The position numbers and the translations under genes were made by a program. From assembly GCA_031262695.1 (NCBI GenBank), contig JAISHF010000001.1, positions 62,001-126,000 on the forward strand: a stretch of DNA of 64,000 bases. The letters are read 5' to 3'. Shown piece after piece: positions 8,496 through 15,931 of this stretch. Numbering within the stretch: position 1 is the first letter of the stretch; every line of letters starts with the position of its first letter. Source of the stretch: Candidatus Nomurabacteria bacterium. GTDB taxonomy: Bacteria; Patescibacteriota; Saccharimonadia; Saccharimonadales; Saccharimonadaceae. Under the pieces are notes generated by a model that was not told the DNA's origin, did not search any database, and saw only the letters and a list, made by a program, of their open reading frames with translations.

Positions 8496-11054
8496 GTGAG
8501 TGACGATAATACTGCCAAACGCCTCGTCGTAATTGACGGCAAGAGTGTGTATTATCGGGCGTTTTATGCGTTGCAAAACTTAACAACACCACGGACAAGA
8601 GACGGTGGTGGCGAGCCAATTGGCGGCGTATATGGGCTCGCAGCGATGTTAATGACGATTCACGAGCGATTAAAACCTGATATGTGGGCAGTAGCGTGGG
8701 ATAAGCGTGAGACAAATGTGCGGCGGCGGCGAGCGATTTATGCTGGTTATAAGGCGAATCGGCGGCCAGCACCAGAGGATTTTTATGCGCAGTTGCCACA
8801 TTTGTACGAGCTGTTTGAGGCGTTTCATATTCCGCTGTATGAGTTTGATGATTATGAGGCGGATGACATTATGGGCACTTTGGCGGCGCAGGCGAAGCCT
8901 GATTTGGAGGTAGATTTGGTGTCAAGCGACCTTGATATGTTGCAGGCGTTGGGGCCAAATGTGAAGTTTTTGGCGTTAAAAACTGGGTTTTCAAGCATTG
9001 AGGAGTTTGACGAAAAGGCGTTTGAGCGAAAATATGGGGTGCTGACTGAGCAATTTTTGGACTTAAAGGCGTTAAAGGGCGATACTTCGGATAATATTCC
9101 GGGGGTGCCGGGGGTGGGACCAAAAACGGCGGCGGATTTATTAGAAAATTACGGCACATTAGATAATATTTATGCGGCATTGGAGGGCGGCACTGATAAG
9201 TTGCTGACCGAACGGATGCAAGCAAGGGTGTTGGCGGGCAAAAATGATGCTTATATGTCGCGGGAGCTCGGGCGGCTAGCGACGGATGCGCCAGTGAAGT
9301 TGGACGCAGCGACCGAAAAAGCGATGAGTGCGGATTTTGACCCAGAAAAGGTAGGCGAGGTTTTTAAGAAGTTTGGGTTTAAGTCGCTACTGGCGAAAGT
9401 AGCCTCGTTGCCTGCCTCCTCGCTCCCGGCGTTGCATTCCTCGGCCGACATAGGAGAGGGGGCATCTCCTCTTGCTCCTCGCAACGCTCGGAGCAATTCA
9501 CCTCACAGTCGGCCTCAAAATGCAAACACCTCGCGCGAGGAGATGCCAGCCTCCGAGACGTCCCTCGTGACTGGCTCGCAAACACTCGGCGACGGCAACC
9601 CGCAAAAACTTGAGCCTAAGCCACTTGATGCGGCTGAAAAAGACGGGCTGCTGATTTCGTGGGATGTAAAGGGGTGGATGCATGCGCAAGATGATTTGAC
9701 GGCAGAGAGGATTTTGGCGAAGTTTGCGGGCAAAAAACTGTTTCCGTTTGATTTGACGGTAGCAAACTTTTTATTGGACGATACGGGTGCGGATTTTCCG
9801 CAGTTGCAGCGTGATTTTAATGCTAACCCACGGATCAAGTGGGTGGCGGGGAATTTGGATTTTCCGCTGATTCCAGTTTTGTATAAAATGGAAAAATTCG
9901 GGATGAAAATTGACCGTGAGCGGCTCGCAGAAATTTCGGCGGACTTAACGGCGGAGGCGGCAGGGCTAGAAAAGCAGGTAATGGCAGAGGTGGGCGAGCA
10001 GTTTAACTTGAATAGCCCGAAGCAGCTCTCGGATGTGCTGTTTGAAAAATTGAAGTTGCCGACAGAGGGGATTCGCAAGACGCAGACGGCATATAGCACG
10101 GGGCGGGCGGAACTCGCGAAGTTACACGGGGTGCATCCTGTGATTGAGATGATTGAAAAGTATCGCATCGTGCAAAAACTACTCTCAACTTATGCGGATG
10201 CCTTGCCGAAACTGGCCGATAAAAACGACCGAATCCACACGACTTTGTCGCAAACGGGGACTTCTACGGGGCGGCTCGCGAGTAGTAATCCGAATTTGCA
10301 GAATATTCCAGCGCGGACGGAACTGGGTAAGAAAATCCGCACGGCATTTGTGGCGGACAAGGGGAATGTGCTGATTGAGGCGGATTATTCGCAGTTTGAG
10401 CTGAGAATTGCGGCGGCGCTGTCGGGCGAGGGCGCAATGATTGCGGCGTTTAATGCGGGCGAGGATGCGCACCAGCTCACGGCAAGTCGGGTGTTTAATG
10501 TGCCGCTGGATGAAGTGACGAAGACGCAGCGGAGTGCGGCGAAAACAATTAATTTTGGCGTGCTATATGGGATGAGTGCGGCGGGCTTGGCGGCGGCGAC
10601 CGAGATGACGCGGACTGAGGCGTTGAAGTTTATAAATAATTATTTTGCGACCTATCCGAAGCTGGATGCGTTTATGAAAAACACCTTGAAGCAGGCGAAG
10701 CAGACGGGCTATGCGGAGACTTGGCTGGGGCGGCGGCATTACTTCCCTGATTTGCACACGCCGAATTTTTCTCTCAGGCAGGCGGCGGAGCGGGCAGCGA
10801 TGAATATGCCGATTCAGGGGACCGAGGCGGATTTGATGAAGTTGGCGATGATTCGGCTGGATGTGCGGTTGGCGAAGGAGTTTCCAGAGGCACATTTGAT
10901 TATGCAGGTGCATGATTCGCTGTTGGTGGAGGCGCCAGAGGGGCAGGCGGCTCGGGTGGCGGAGATTATGCAAGAAATTATGGAAAATGTGGCGCCGAAA
11001 TTGCCTGTGAAGTTGGCGGTGGAAGTCAGCACGGGCAAGAATTGGGGCAAGTGA
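8496..11054 (+). CDS. polA: DNA polymerase I with 5' nuclease and degenerate proofreading region
   Basis: 852 aa. Residues 1-295 form the 5'-3' flap nuclease domain (EADDIMG, SSDLDMLQAL, KGDTSDNIPGVPGVGPKTA). Residues about 400-450 are a shortened remnant of the 3'-5' exonuclease fold without the DxE motif, so proofreading is probably absent. Residues about 470-852 are the polymerase: EADYSQFELRIAAA (motif A, near 627), KTINFGVLYG (O helix, near 681) and QVHDSLLVEAP (motif C, near 803). Start is GTG, 3 nt after the upstream stop. The linker at residues about 320-355 comes from an inserted palindromic repeat (9453-9547). Confidence 0.95.
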   Translation: MSDDNTAKRLVVIDGKSVYYRAFYALQNLTTPRTRDGGGEPIGGVYGLAAMLMTIHERLKPDMWAVAWDKRETNVRRRRAIYAGYKANRRPAPEDFYAQLPHLYELFEAFHIPLYEFDDYEADDIMGTLAAQAKPDLEVDLVSSDLDMLQALGPNVKFLALKTGFSSIEEFDEKAFERKYGVLTEQFLDLKALKGDTSDNIPGVPGVGPKTAADLLENYGTLDNIYAALEGGTDKLLTERMQARVLAGKNDAYMSRELGRLATDAPVKLDAATEKAMSADFDPEKVGEVFKKFGFKSLLAKVASLPASSLPALHSSADIGEGASPLAPRNARSNSPHSRPQNANTSREEMPASETSLVTGSQTLGDGNPQKLEPKPLDAAEKDGLLISWDVKGWMHAQDDLTAERILAKFAGKKLFPFDLTVANFLLDDTGADFPQLQRDFNANPRIKWVAGNLDFPLIPVLYKMEKFGMKIDRERLAEISADLTAEAAGLEKQVMAEVGEQFNLNSPKQLSDVLFEKLKLPTEGIRKTQTAYSTGRAELAKLHGVHPVIEMIEKYRIVQKLLSTYADALPKLADKNDRIHTTLSQTGTSTGRLASSNPNLQNIPARTELGKKIRTAFVADKGNVLIEADYSQFELRIAAALSGEGAMIAAFNAGEDAHQLTASRVFNVPLDEVTKTQRSAAKTINFGVLYGMSAAGLAAATEMTRTEALKFINNYFATYPKLDAFMKNTLKQAKQTGYAETWLGRRHYFPDLHTPNFSLRQAAERAAMNMPIQGTEADLMKLAMIRLDVRLAKEFPEAHLIMQVHDSLLVEAPEGQAARVAEIMQEIMENVAPKLPVKLAVEVSTGKNWGK
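9453..9547. repeat. Palindromic repeat inserted in frame in polA linker
   Basis: Two adjacent hairpins (GGAGA...TCTCC at 9453-9469; TTGCTCC...GGAGCAA at 9472-9496), plus an 11-bp outer inverted repeat GGCATCTCCTC at 9461-9471 with its complement at 9537-9547. The flanks TCTTG and CAATTCACC are the same as around the intergenic hairpins at 22869-22909. The stretch is C-rich inside a G/T-rich gene and translates into Ser/Ala/Pro/Asn-rich linker. Confidence 0.6.
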
Positions 11055-11081
11055 TGAGAGGTGACTTTTTGCGAGGCCTTG

Positions 11082-12005
11082 ATGCCTGAGCTACCAGAGG
11101 TGGAGACGATTCGGCGAGGACTTGCTGGGGTACTGGTGGGGCAAAAGTTGCTGACTTGTAAAGGGTTTACAGGTTCGGTGCGGAGCGGAAAGATGGGCGG
11201 CCGCGTTGTTGGTTTGCGGCGATTTGGCAAGTTATTGGTGATAGATTTTGATAATGGTGAGTCGCTGGCGTTTCATTTGCGAATGACGGGGCAGTTGATT
11301 TATCGGGCGTTAACGCCATCCGTTAGCTCCTCTGGGCCTGCTTTAATTGGCTCGGTGGCAGGAGGGCATCCGAATAAGTCGTTTGTGGGGGAGTTGCCAG
11401 ACAAGACGACAAGGGCGGTGTTTGAATTTGAGAAGGGGGTGCTGTTTTTTAATGACCAGCGGAAATTTGGGCTTTTTGAGTTTTTGCCGAGTTTGGAGGT
11501 TGAGAAAATGCCGTTTGTGGCGAAATTAGGGCCAGAGCCGTGGAAAATGACGGTTTTGGAGTTGAAAAAGCGGCTTTTGCGGCATAAAAAGAGCAAAATT
11601 AAGGCGGTTTTGCTGGATCAGACGGTGATGGCGGGGTTGGGGAATATTTATGCGGATGAAACTTTGTTTTTGGCGGGAGTGCATCCTGAGCGGCTGGCTG
11701 GAGATTTGAATGATGACGAAATTGCAAAGATTATTGAGGGAGCGAAGAAGTCAATGGAGGCGTCGCTGAAGTCGGGCGGGAGCAGTTTGCGGAATTATTT
11801 GCGGGTGGATGGCAGTTATGGCGACTATTTGACGCTGTTTGCCAATGTTTATGGACGAGCGGGCGAGCGGTGCAAGGTGTGCGGCGAGAAAATTGCCAAA
11901 ATTAAAGTGGCAGTACGGGGGACGCATTTTTGCCCGAGGTGTCAGCGGGCAAGCAAGACGGTGGGCGGAGTGGCTGAGGTGGCGAATAAGCGGAGGCGAA
12001 AATGA
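11082..12005 (+). CDS. mutM: Formamidopyrimidine-DNA glycosylase
   Basis: 307 aa base-excision repair enzyme that removes 8-oxoguanine and formamidopyrimidines and cuts the strand. The start is fixed by chemistry: MPELPEVETIRRG puts the catalytic Pro2 and Glu3 at the mature N-terminus, although an open frame continues upstream. The C-terminal zinc finger is present as CKVCGEK...FCPRCQ (four Cys), and the helix-two-turn-helix around GLGNIYADETLFLAGVHP is intact. It follows polA by 27 nt and overlaps holA by 4 nt, so the three are likely one replication/repair operon. Confidence 0.95.
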   Translation: MPELPEVETIRRGLAGVLVGQKLLTCKGFTGSVRSGKMGGRVVGLRRFGKLLVIDFDNGESLAFHLRMTGQLIYRALTPSVSSSGPALIGSVAGGHPNKSFVGELPDKTTRAVFEFEKGVLFFNDQRKFGLFEFLPSLEVEKMPFVAKLGPEPWKMTVLELKKRLLRHKKSKIKAVLLDQTVMAGLGNIYADETLFLAGVHPERLAGDLNDDEIAKIIEGAKKSMEASLKSGGSSLRNYLRVDGSYGDYLTLFANVYGRAGERCKVCGEKIAKIKVAVRGTHFCPRCQRASKTVGGVAEVANKRRRK

Positions 12006-12673
12006 TTACGGTTTTGATGGGCGACGACCGAGCGCGGCTGATGCGTGAGTTGCCAGCAGAATATACGACTTTGGATGCAGAGAATTTGACCGTGCAAGAG
12101 GTGCTGGAGCCACTTTTGACGGAGTCGTTATTTGGCGAGGCGGGGGTATACTTAGTAAAAGATGTAGATAAAAATGCTGGTTTATTGGTGGAACTGGAGA
12201 AATCTTTAGCAAAAATTGGCGAGAAGGCGTCGGTTTTTTTGCAGTTTGGCGAATTAAAAAAGAATACGCGACTTTATAAAATGCTTGCGGAAACGGCCGG
12301 CGTAAGAGTGGTGGAATATAAAATATATGTTGATAATTCGCTGAATTTTAATATTTTGCCAGCGGCACTCGCGGGGAATCGGCGGGAGGCGCTGGCGTTG
12401 CTTAAAAAGTCGCAACTGGCAGGGAATGAGCCGTTGGCGGTGCTTGGGGCAATGAATTATAAGTTGGCACAGACGTTGGAGCAGGCGCGTGGGGTGGCTG
12501 GCAGGGGCAGCTCGGATGCTGCGGGCGGCGTGGCAGCAAAAAATCTGGCAAAATTGCAGAAAATCGGGCAGAAGTTCTTGAATGCCCGAGAGGTGTTACT
12601 CTCGGGCGTGATGGACCAATGGCTGTATCTGGCTACGCTCCTGACGGAGGCGACGATTATCTCCAAAAAATAA
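12002..12673 (+). CDS. holA: DNA polymerase III delta-subunit-like clamp loader protein, short
   Basis: 223 aa. The middle (LLTESLFGEAGVYLVKDVDKNAGLLVELEK) and the later RLYKMLAETAG and GNEPLAVLGAMNYKLAQTLEQA follow the HolA/delta pattern, and the tail ILSGVMDQWLYLATLL is delta-like. Family members are about 330-340 aa; the N-terminal ATPase-like domain is reduced here. It would open the sliding clamp within the clamp loader complex. It overlaps mutM (ATGA) and ends before a bidirectional terminator. Confidence 0.75.
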   Translation: MITVLMGDDRARLMRELPAEYTTLDAENLTVQEVLEPLLTESLFGEAGVYLVKDVDKNAGLLVELEKSLAKIGEKASVFLQFGELKKNTRLYKMLAETAGVRVVEYKIYVDNSLNFNILPAALAGNRREALALLKKSQLAGNEPLAVLGAMNYKLAQTLEQARGVAGRGSSDAAGGVAAKNLAKLQKIGQKFLNAREVLLSGVMDQWLYLATLLTEATIISKK

Positions 12674-12704
12674 TCTGCCTTGTTCGCAAGGTCAGATTAT
12701 TTCT
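12669..12704. terminator. Bidirectional terminator between holA and rpsT
   Basis: Stem AATAATCTG...CAGATTATT with an inner CTTG-TTCG-CAAG hairpin, T-rich on both sides (ATTTCTTT on plus, TTTTTT on minus). It serves the convergent holA and rpsT transcripts; the rpsT stop lies inside it. Confidence 0.75.
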
Positions 12705-13140
12705 TTGCGGCAGGCTTAGTAGCTTTTTTGACGGCTTTTGGCGCAGCTTTGACTTCGGCTTTGACGGCTTTTTCTACCTTTTTGGCGGTTGTGGTGGCCT
12801 TTTTCTCAACAGTTTTGGCAGTCTTAGCAACGACTTTTTTAGCGGCCTTGACCTCAGTTTTGACGGCTTTTTCTACCTTGTCGGCAGTTTTGGCGACACC
12901 AGCGTTCGCCTTGGCGATTTTGGCAGCCAGAGCCTTGCGGCGAGCGGCGGTATTCTTCTTGATGAAGCCCTTTTTGACGGCTTTGTCAAACTCGGACTGG
13001 ACATTGCCGAGGAGCTCGCGGGTTGGGTTCTTGACGAACTTCTTCCATGCGGACTTGATGGCACTCTTAATCTCGGCGTTCTTAGCGTGACGCTTGATGT
13101 CTTGACGCATTTGTTTTTTAGCTGATTTGATGATTGGCAT
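12697..13140 (-). CDS. rpsT: Ribosomal protein S20 with long Lys/Ala-rich tail
   Basis: 147 aa, against about 87 for normal S20. Residues 1-83 are a clear S20: MPIIKSAKKQMRQDIKRHAK, then SAIKSAWKKFV, and FDKAVKKGFIKKNTAARRKA. Residues about 84-147 add repeated KAVKTEVKAAKK, KTVEKKATTTAKK and KAEVKAAPKAVKK units, like a histone H1 or HU-type tail. S20 binds 16S rRNA in the small subunit; the tail could bind nucleic acid. The start has an AGGAAAGAT ribosome site. Single-gene unit with its own terminator. Confidence 0.93.
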   Translation of the reverse strand: MPIIKSAKKQMRQDIKRHAKNAEIKSAIKSAWKKFVKNPTRELLGNVQSEFDKAVKKGFIKKNTAARRKALAAKIAKANAGVAKTADKVEKAVKTEVKAAKKVVAKTAKTVEKKATTTAKKVEKAVKAEVKAAPKAVKKATKPAAKK

Positions 13141-13267
13141 ATCTTTCCTAATTTACTTTATTACAATATATCACACCTGATGCGTAATTGCAAGGGCGGA
13201 GGAGTTGATTGCTCGGCTGGCAAAGGCTAACTCCCCCTACTTAAAATGATCTGGGCAGAAAAACTTA

Positions 13268-14170
13268 TTAAGGGAGAATGCGTAAGAGTAATTCTAACTC
13301 ATATGGGGATGGATCTTCCTGCTCGTCGCCAAAGCATGTCCCATAGTTCGTGGAGTAGTACCCCCCGACCAGTGCCTCGACTTGCACTCGAACATATCTA
13401 GTAAATACATTGCTGAATGCTTGTTGCGCGTGCGGATGAGTGGAGCCACCAGCCCCAGGTTTATTGAATACTCCACTCAGTGCGCGCCACATCTCACCGT
13501 CGCTGCTTTGCTGTAAGGTTATGCGCGGGATTGGTCTACAAGAACTTCCCTCTGGCAGCGTTATAACAAACGATAGGTCGATTTTTGTATAGTTTGCCAC
13601 ATCGATAACTTTCGAAATGTGTTCGTCGGTGTTATATATTCCTCTAAACAATACCAACGTTGCCACTTGTGGCGGGTCCTGTATAGCTTGTTGTGGGGTA
13701 GGGCCAGTTCGCTTATCGACCGCATTACTATCCCCAAAACTACTAACAGAGCTTGGCGACGTCCCGCCATTACTGCTGCGCTGTAGCTCCGTATTGGGAG
13801 ACTCATCACTACTGGCTGGCAGCGTTATCGTTGCCGGGGTATCTGTCGCGGCATTATCACCGCTAGCATTACTATTGTTGTGTAGATTCGCGCTACTGAC
13901 GGCATCCCTTGTAGCGCCAACAGTACTACGGCTAATTGAAGCCTCGTTAGAGATAGGTAAGCCGCTAGTATCCTCTAGGGCATTGCCTTTTTCGTCATCG
14001 CCAAGCAATATACGGCTAGTATCTTCTTGACCTATCGGCTGCGCAGCCACATTATCTAGCCAGGTTTCAGGGCGCGAGTTAATGACTTGCGCCATAGCAA
14101 AAATAGCACCACTGGCAAAAGCTACCGCGACACTGGCAACTAGAATGCGCCTTAAAATATAATTACTCAT
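13268..14170 (-). CDS. Membrane-anchored exported protein with C-terminal beta-sandwich-like domain
   Basis: 300 aa. An N-terminal membrane anchor (residues about 9-28) is followed by a disordered Ser/Thr/Asn/Asp-rich spacer to about residue 160. A compact C-terminal domain (VATLVLFRGIYNTDEHISKV, DLSFVITLPEGSSC, SDGEMWRALSGVF, TRYVRVQVEAL) has the SSDGxxW...RYVRV pattern of discoidin (F5/8 type C) domains. Two Cys could form a disulfide. It overlaps the HEPN-like gene upstream by 8 nt, so it is third in that operon. A role in contact or binding at the cell surface is inference. Confidence 0.6.
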   Translation of the reverse strand: MSNYILRRILVASVAVAFASGAIFAMAQVINSRPETWLDNVAAQPIGQEDTSRILLGDDEKGNALEDTSGLPISNEASISRSTVGATRDAVSSANLHNNSNASGDNAATDTPATITLPASSDESPNTELQRSSNGGTSPSSVSSFGDSNAVDKRTGPTPQQAIQDPPQVATLVLFRGIYNTDEHISKVIDVANYTKIDLSFVITLPEGSSCRPIPRITLQQSSDGEMWRALSGVFNKPGAGGSTHPHAQQAFSNVFTRYVRVQVEALVGGYYSTNYGTCFGDEQEDPSPYELELLLRILP

Positions 14171-14618
14171 CTGCTACCTTCAGTGCTAGAGTAAGACCAC
14201 TTTGCTGTTTTACTAAGTAGAGCTTTTGGGCACACGCAGGCACTATTATTGGCTGGTCGTTTAATACGCTCTGAAGTGCATAGTAGAAGCTGTCAGCCTT
14301 GCAATCGTCGAGAAAACCAGTGCTTGGCTCTGTTAGGAGTGCCCTGAGCTCGTCGCGGATTTTTTGCAATAATGGCTTTGCATTGCCGTTTTCAATACAG
14401 CTTCTTAGTATATCTCGTACGCACTCACTTATGTTTTGATCGATTTTAGAATGCACGATCCAATTGCGTATAAACCAAATAAATGGACACTCGCTCCTTG
14501 TCTGTTCTAACAGCTTTCTCAACTCCACAAAGATATATACCACCTCGAAATCTTCCTCTATTGTGTTTCTATCTCGTAAAAATGTAGACAACTTATCATT
14601 AATTTCTGGTGCTGACAT
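14163..14618 (-). CDS. HEPN-like helical protein, second of a pair
   Basis: 151 aa, mainly helical. RNWIVH at residues 51-56 fits the R-x4-H motif of HEPN RNases, within FIWFIRNWIVHSKID, a pattern seen in a family of small proteins with an NWxxH core. The second half has no recognised domain. It overlaps both neighbours (20 nt with the upstream HEPN gene, 8 nt with the exported protein), so the three are translationally linked. Possible roles are ribonuclease, or inactive partner of the first HEPN protein. Composition lacks the strong G/T strand bias of host genes. Confidence 0.5.
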   Translation of the reverse strand: MSAPEINDKLSTFLRDRNTIEEDFEVVYIFVELRKLLEQTRSECPFIWFIRNWIVHSKIDQNISECVRDILRSCIENGNAKPLLQKIRDELRALLTEPSTGFLDDCKADSFYYALQSVLNDQPIIVPACAQKLYLVKQQSGLTLALKVADE

Positions 14619-15087
14619 CGCTATCCTCTCGTGCTAGCTCTGGCACGAATACGCCAAGCAAGACATCATATCCCCAGCCGACAAGATCACGATCTTCATT
14701 ATTATATAAAAGGTCTTTTTCGCCGTGAAAAAGATTGCAGCGAATCGTATAGAGCACTTTGGCTAATGAAGCGGCCGTTAGATTGCCGTTTTGCTCTAAG
14801 AGTTTCACTTTCTTGCCGGAACGCTGATTTATGACATCATTGCGTGGTTGACTGCCTCTGGTCAGCCCGACAAAACTAGCTTTCGCGCATTCGGCATGCT
14901 CATTAAGAAAAGTGCTCGCTTTTTCTTTGAAATAGCCTTGGAATTTGTCTTGCTCGCAGTTTTCGTCGCGATCTTTGAAATTTTGGTTGCAGGCCATCCA
15001 TAACAGAATGAAGCCGATAATTTTGTAGTCAGCCGAATTAAGCTGTAGTTGGTCAAGATAAGCTATTGCGCGCTGATAACTGTCCAT
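14599..15087 (-). CDS. HEPN-family protein (RxNLFHG type)
   Basis: 162 aa. The segment LAKVLYTIRCNLFHGEKD (residues 108-125) carries R-x4-H (R116, H121), the metal-independent RNase motif of HEPN domains, in the widespread RxNLFHGxK form. It is followed by the usual acidic helix NNEDRDLVGWGYDVLLGVF. HEPN proteins act as toxins or RNA-cleaving effectors in defence and stress. First gene of a three-gene operon, with AAGGAAAAT before the ATG and a 22-bp palindrome 45-66 nt upstream of the start. Confidence 0.65.
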   Translation of the reverse strand: MDSYQRAIAYLDQLQLNSADYKIIGFILLWMACNQNFKDRDENCEQDKFQGYFKEKASTFLNEHAECAKASFVGLTRGSQPRNDVINQRSGKKVKLLEQNGNLTAASLAKVLYTIRCNLFHGEKDLLYNNEDRDLVGWGYDVLLGVFVPELAREDSDVSTRN

Positions 15088-15131
15088 ATTTTCCTTTTAA
15101 TAAATCTTAGGGGCCTATGTCAATAGGAGCC

Positions 15132-15153
15132 TACTCGGAGTATACTCCAAGTA
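15132..15153. promoter_or_regulatory. 22-bp near-perfect palindrome between divergent genes
   Basis: TACTCGGAGTATACTCCAAGTA is symmetric apart from one pair, with a perfect GGAGTATACTCC core. It lies between the HEPN operon (minus) and the leaderless ORF and nuclease gene (plus). A TTGACA-like box for the minus operon lies just inside (about 15116-15121). Likely an operator for a dimeric repressor. Confidence 0.55.
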
Positions 15154-15274
15154 CTTTTTGCTGGTTTTGTTTGTTCTAGGGGTATAAATCTTACCCTTAG
15201 CGCGAGCAGAATGGCAAAAAGTAGCACTTTTTAAGATTGTTATGAAAAGGGTGGGGCTTGCATATAATACAAGT

Positions 15275-15343
15275 ATGCCAGAGACGAATAGAGGCGTGGA
15301 GCGAAATGTTTTGTGCGTACGGCAGGCTGTGGCAAAGTGTTAG
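15275..15343 (+). CDS. Leaderless 22-aa ORF before the nuclease gene
   Basis: ATG sits 6 nt behind TATAAT (15263-15268), the spacing used by most first genes in this window, and the frame encodes MPETNRGVERNVLCVRQAVA plus two residues before TAG. The nuclease gene starts 1 nt after the stop in another frame, so terminating ribosomes could reinitiate there. A leader peptide is more likely than a functional protein. Confidence 0.4.
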   Translation: MPETNRGVERNVLCVRQAVAKC

Positions 15344-15344
15344 T

Positions 15345-15722
15345 ATGAGATATAAAGTATTAGTGGAAACAGGGATTAATGATAGCCCAGAGGAGCATGA
15401 GATGTCGGCGGCAACCATCTTGACATATTATTTTAAGACGGATGTGAAGTTTATGCGCAAAAAGCCTTTTTCTGCACCAGATATTGAGGTCGGCAATATT
15501 TTTTGGGAGATAAAAAGCCCGAAAGGCGAGGGCAAAAATAATATCCACAAGCATATGCGAGAGGCGAGCCACCAATCGGAAAATATCGTGATCGATTTGC
15601 GGCGTATGAGTATGCAACAAGAGCGCGCGATCGGGCACATAAATACCTATCTTCGGCGACCAAACCGTATAAAGCGGGTGTTGATAATCACGAAAAACAA
15701 AAAAGTACTCGCAATAAAGTAG
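15345..15722 (+). CDS. CdiA-CT/PD-(D/E)xK-like nuclease domain protein
   Basis: 125 aa from ATG 15345. The core APDIEVGNIFWEIKSPKG gives the D-x(n)-E-x-K active site of the nuclease fold; it is followed by NIHKHMREASHQSENIVIDL and a basic end (RRPNRIKRVLIITKNKKV). This layout matches stand-alone relatives of the C-terminal tRNase toxin domain of CdiA. There is no export signal and no clear immunity gene nearby. An upstream TTG at 15258 would lengthen it but lies in the promoter. Function as toxin or anti-phage nuclease is inference. Confidence 0.6.
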   Translation: MRYKVLVETGINDSPEEHEMSAATILTYYFKTDVKFMRKKPFSAPDIEVGNIFWEIKSPKGEGKNNIHKHMREASHQSENIVIDLRRMSMQQERAIGHINTYLRRPNRIKRVLIITKNKKVLAIK

Positions 15723-15744
15723 ACGTCTGATATAATAGAGATAT

Positions 15745-15790
15745 AAAAGATGCGCGCGGGGCTGAATCTGACCCAGACGCATCTTTTCTT
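15745..15790 (+). terminator. Terminator after the nuclease gene
   Basis: AAAAGATGCG at 15745-15754 pairs with CGCATCTTTT at 15778-15787, followed by CTT. The same arms make it workable in both directions. A TGATATAAT box at 15728-15736 lies just before it with no gene behind. Confidence 0.6.
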
Positions 15791-15853
15791 GTCGGTTTTT
15801 CCAGAAAACAAATAGAAAATCCCGCAAGTGGCGCGCTTTGATGCCGCGTGAGC

Positions 15854-15925
15854 TGACGGAACTATGGGGAATTCCGTCAGTTGATTGACGGAATTCTTGA
15901 CATTTCCGTCAGTTTGCGATACAAT
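15854..15925 (+). promoter_or_regulatory. Promoter with four TTCCGTCA operator half-sites
   Basis: A consensus promoter, TTGACA (15897-15902), 17-nt spacer and TACAAT (15920-15925), sits 6 nt before the ATPase start. TTCCGTCA or its complement occurs four times (15854-15861, 15872-15879, 15886-15893, 15904-15911). The middle pair forms an 11-bp perfect inverted repeat, GAATTCCGTCA with a 6-nt spacer, and the last copy lies in the promoter spacer. This looks like a repressor-controlled promoter. Confidence 0.7.
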
Positions 15926-15931
15926 ATACTT

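Noticed and set aside
15728-15810. A 20-codon ORF from ATG 15750 behind TGATATAAT
   Set aside because: It lies inside the terminator hairpin and has no coding character.
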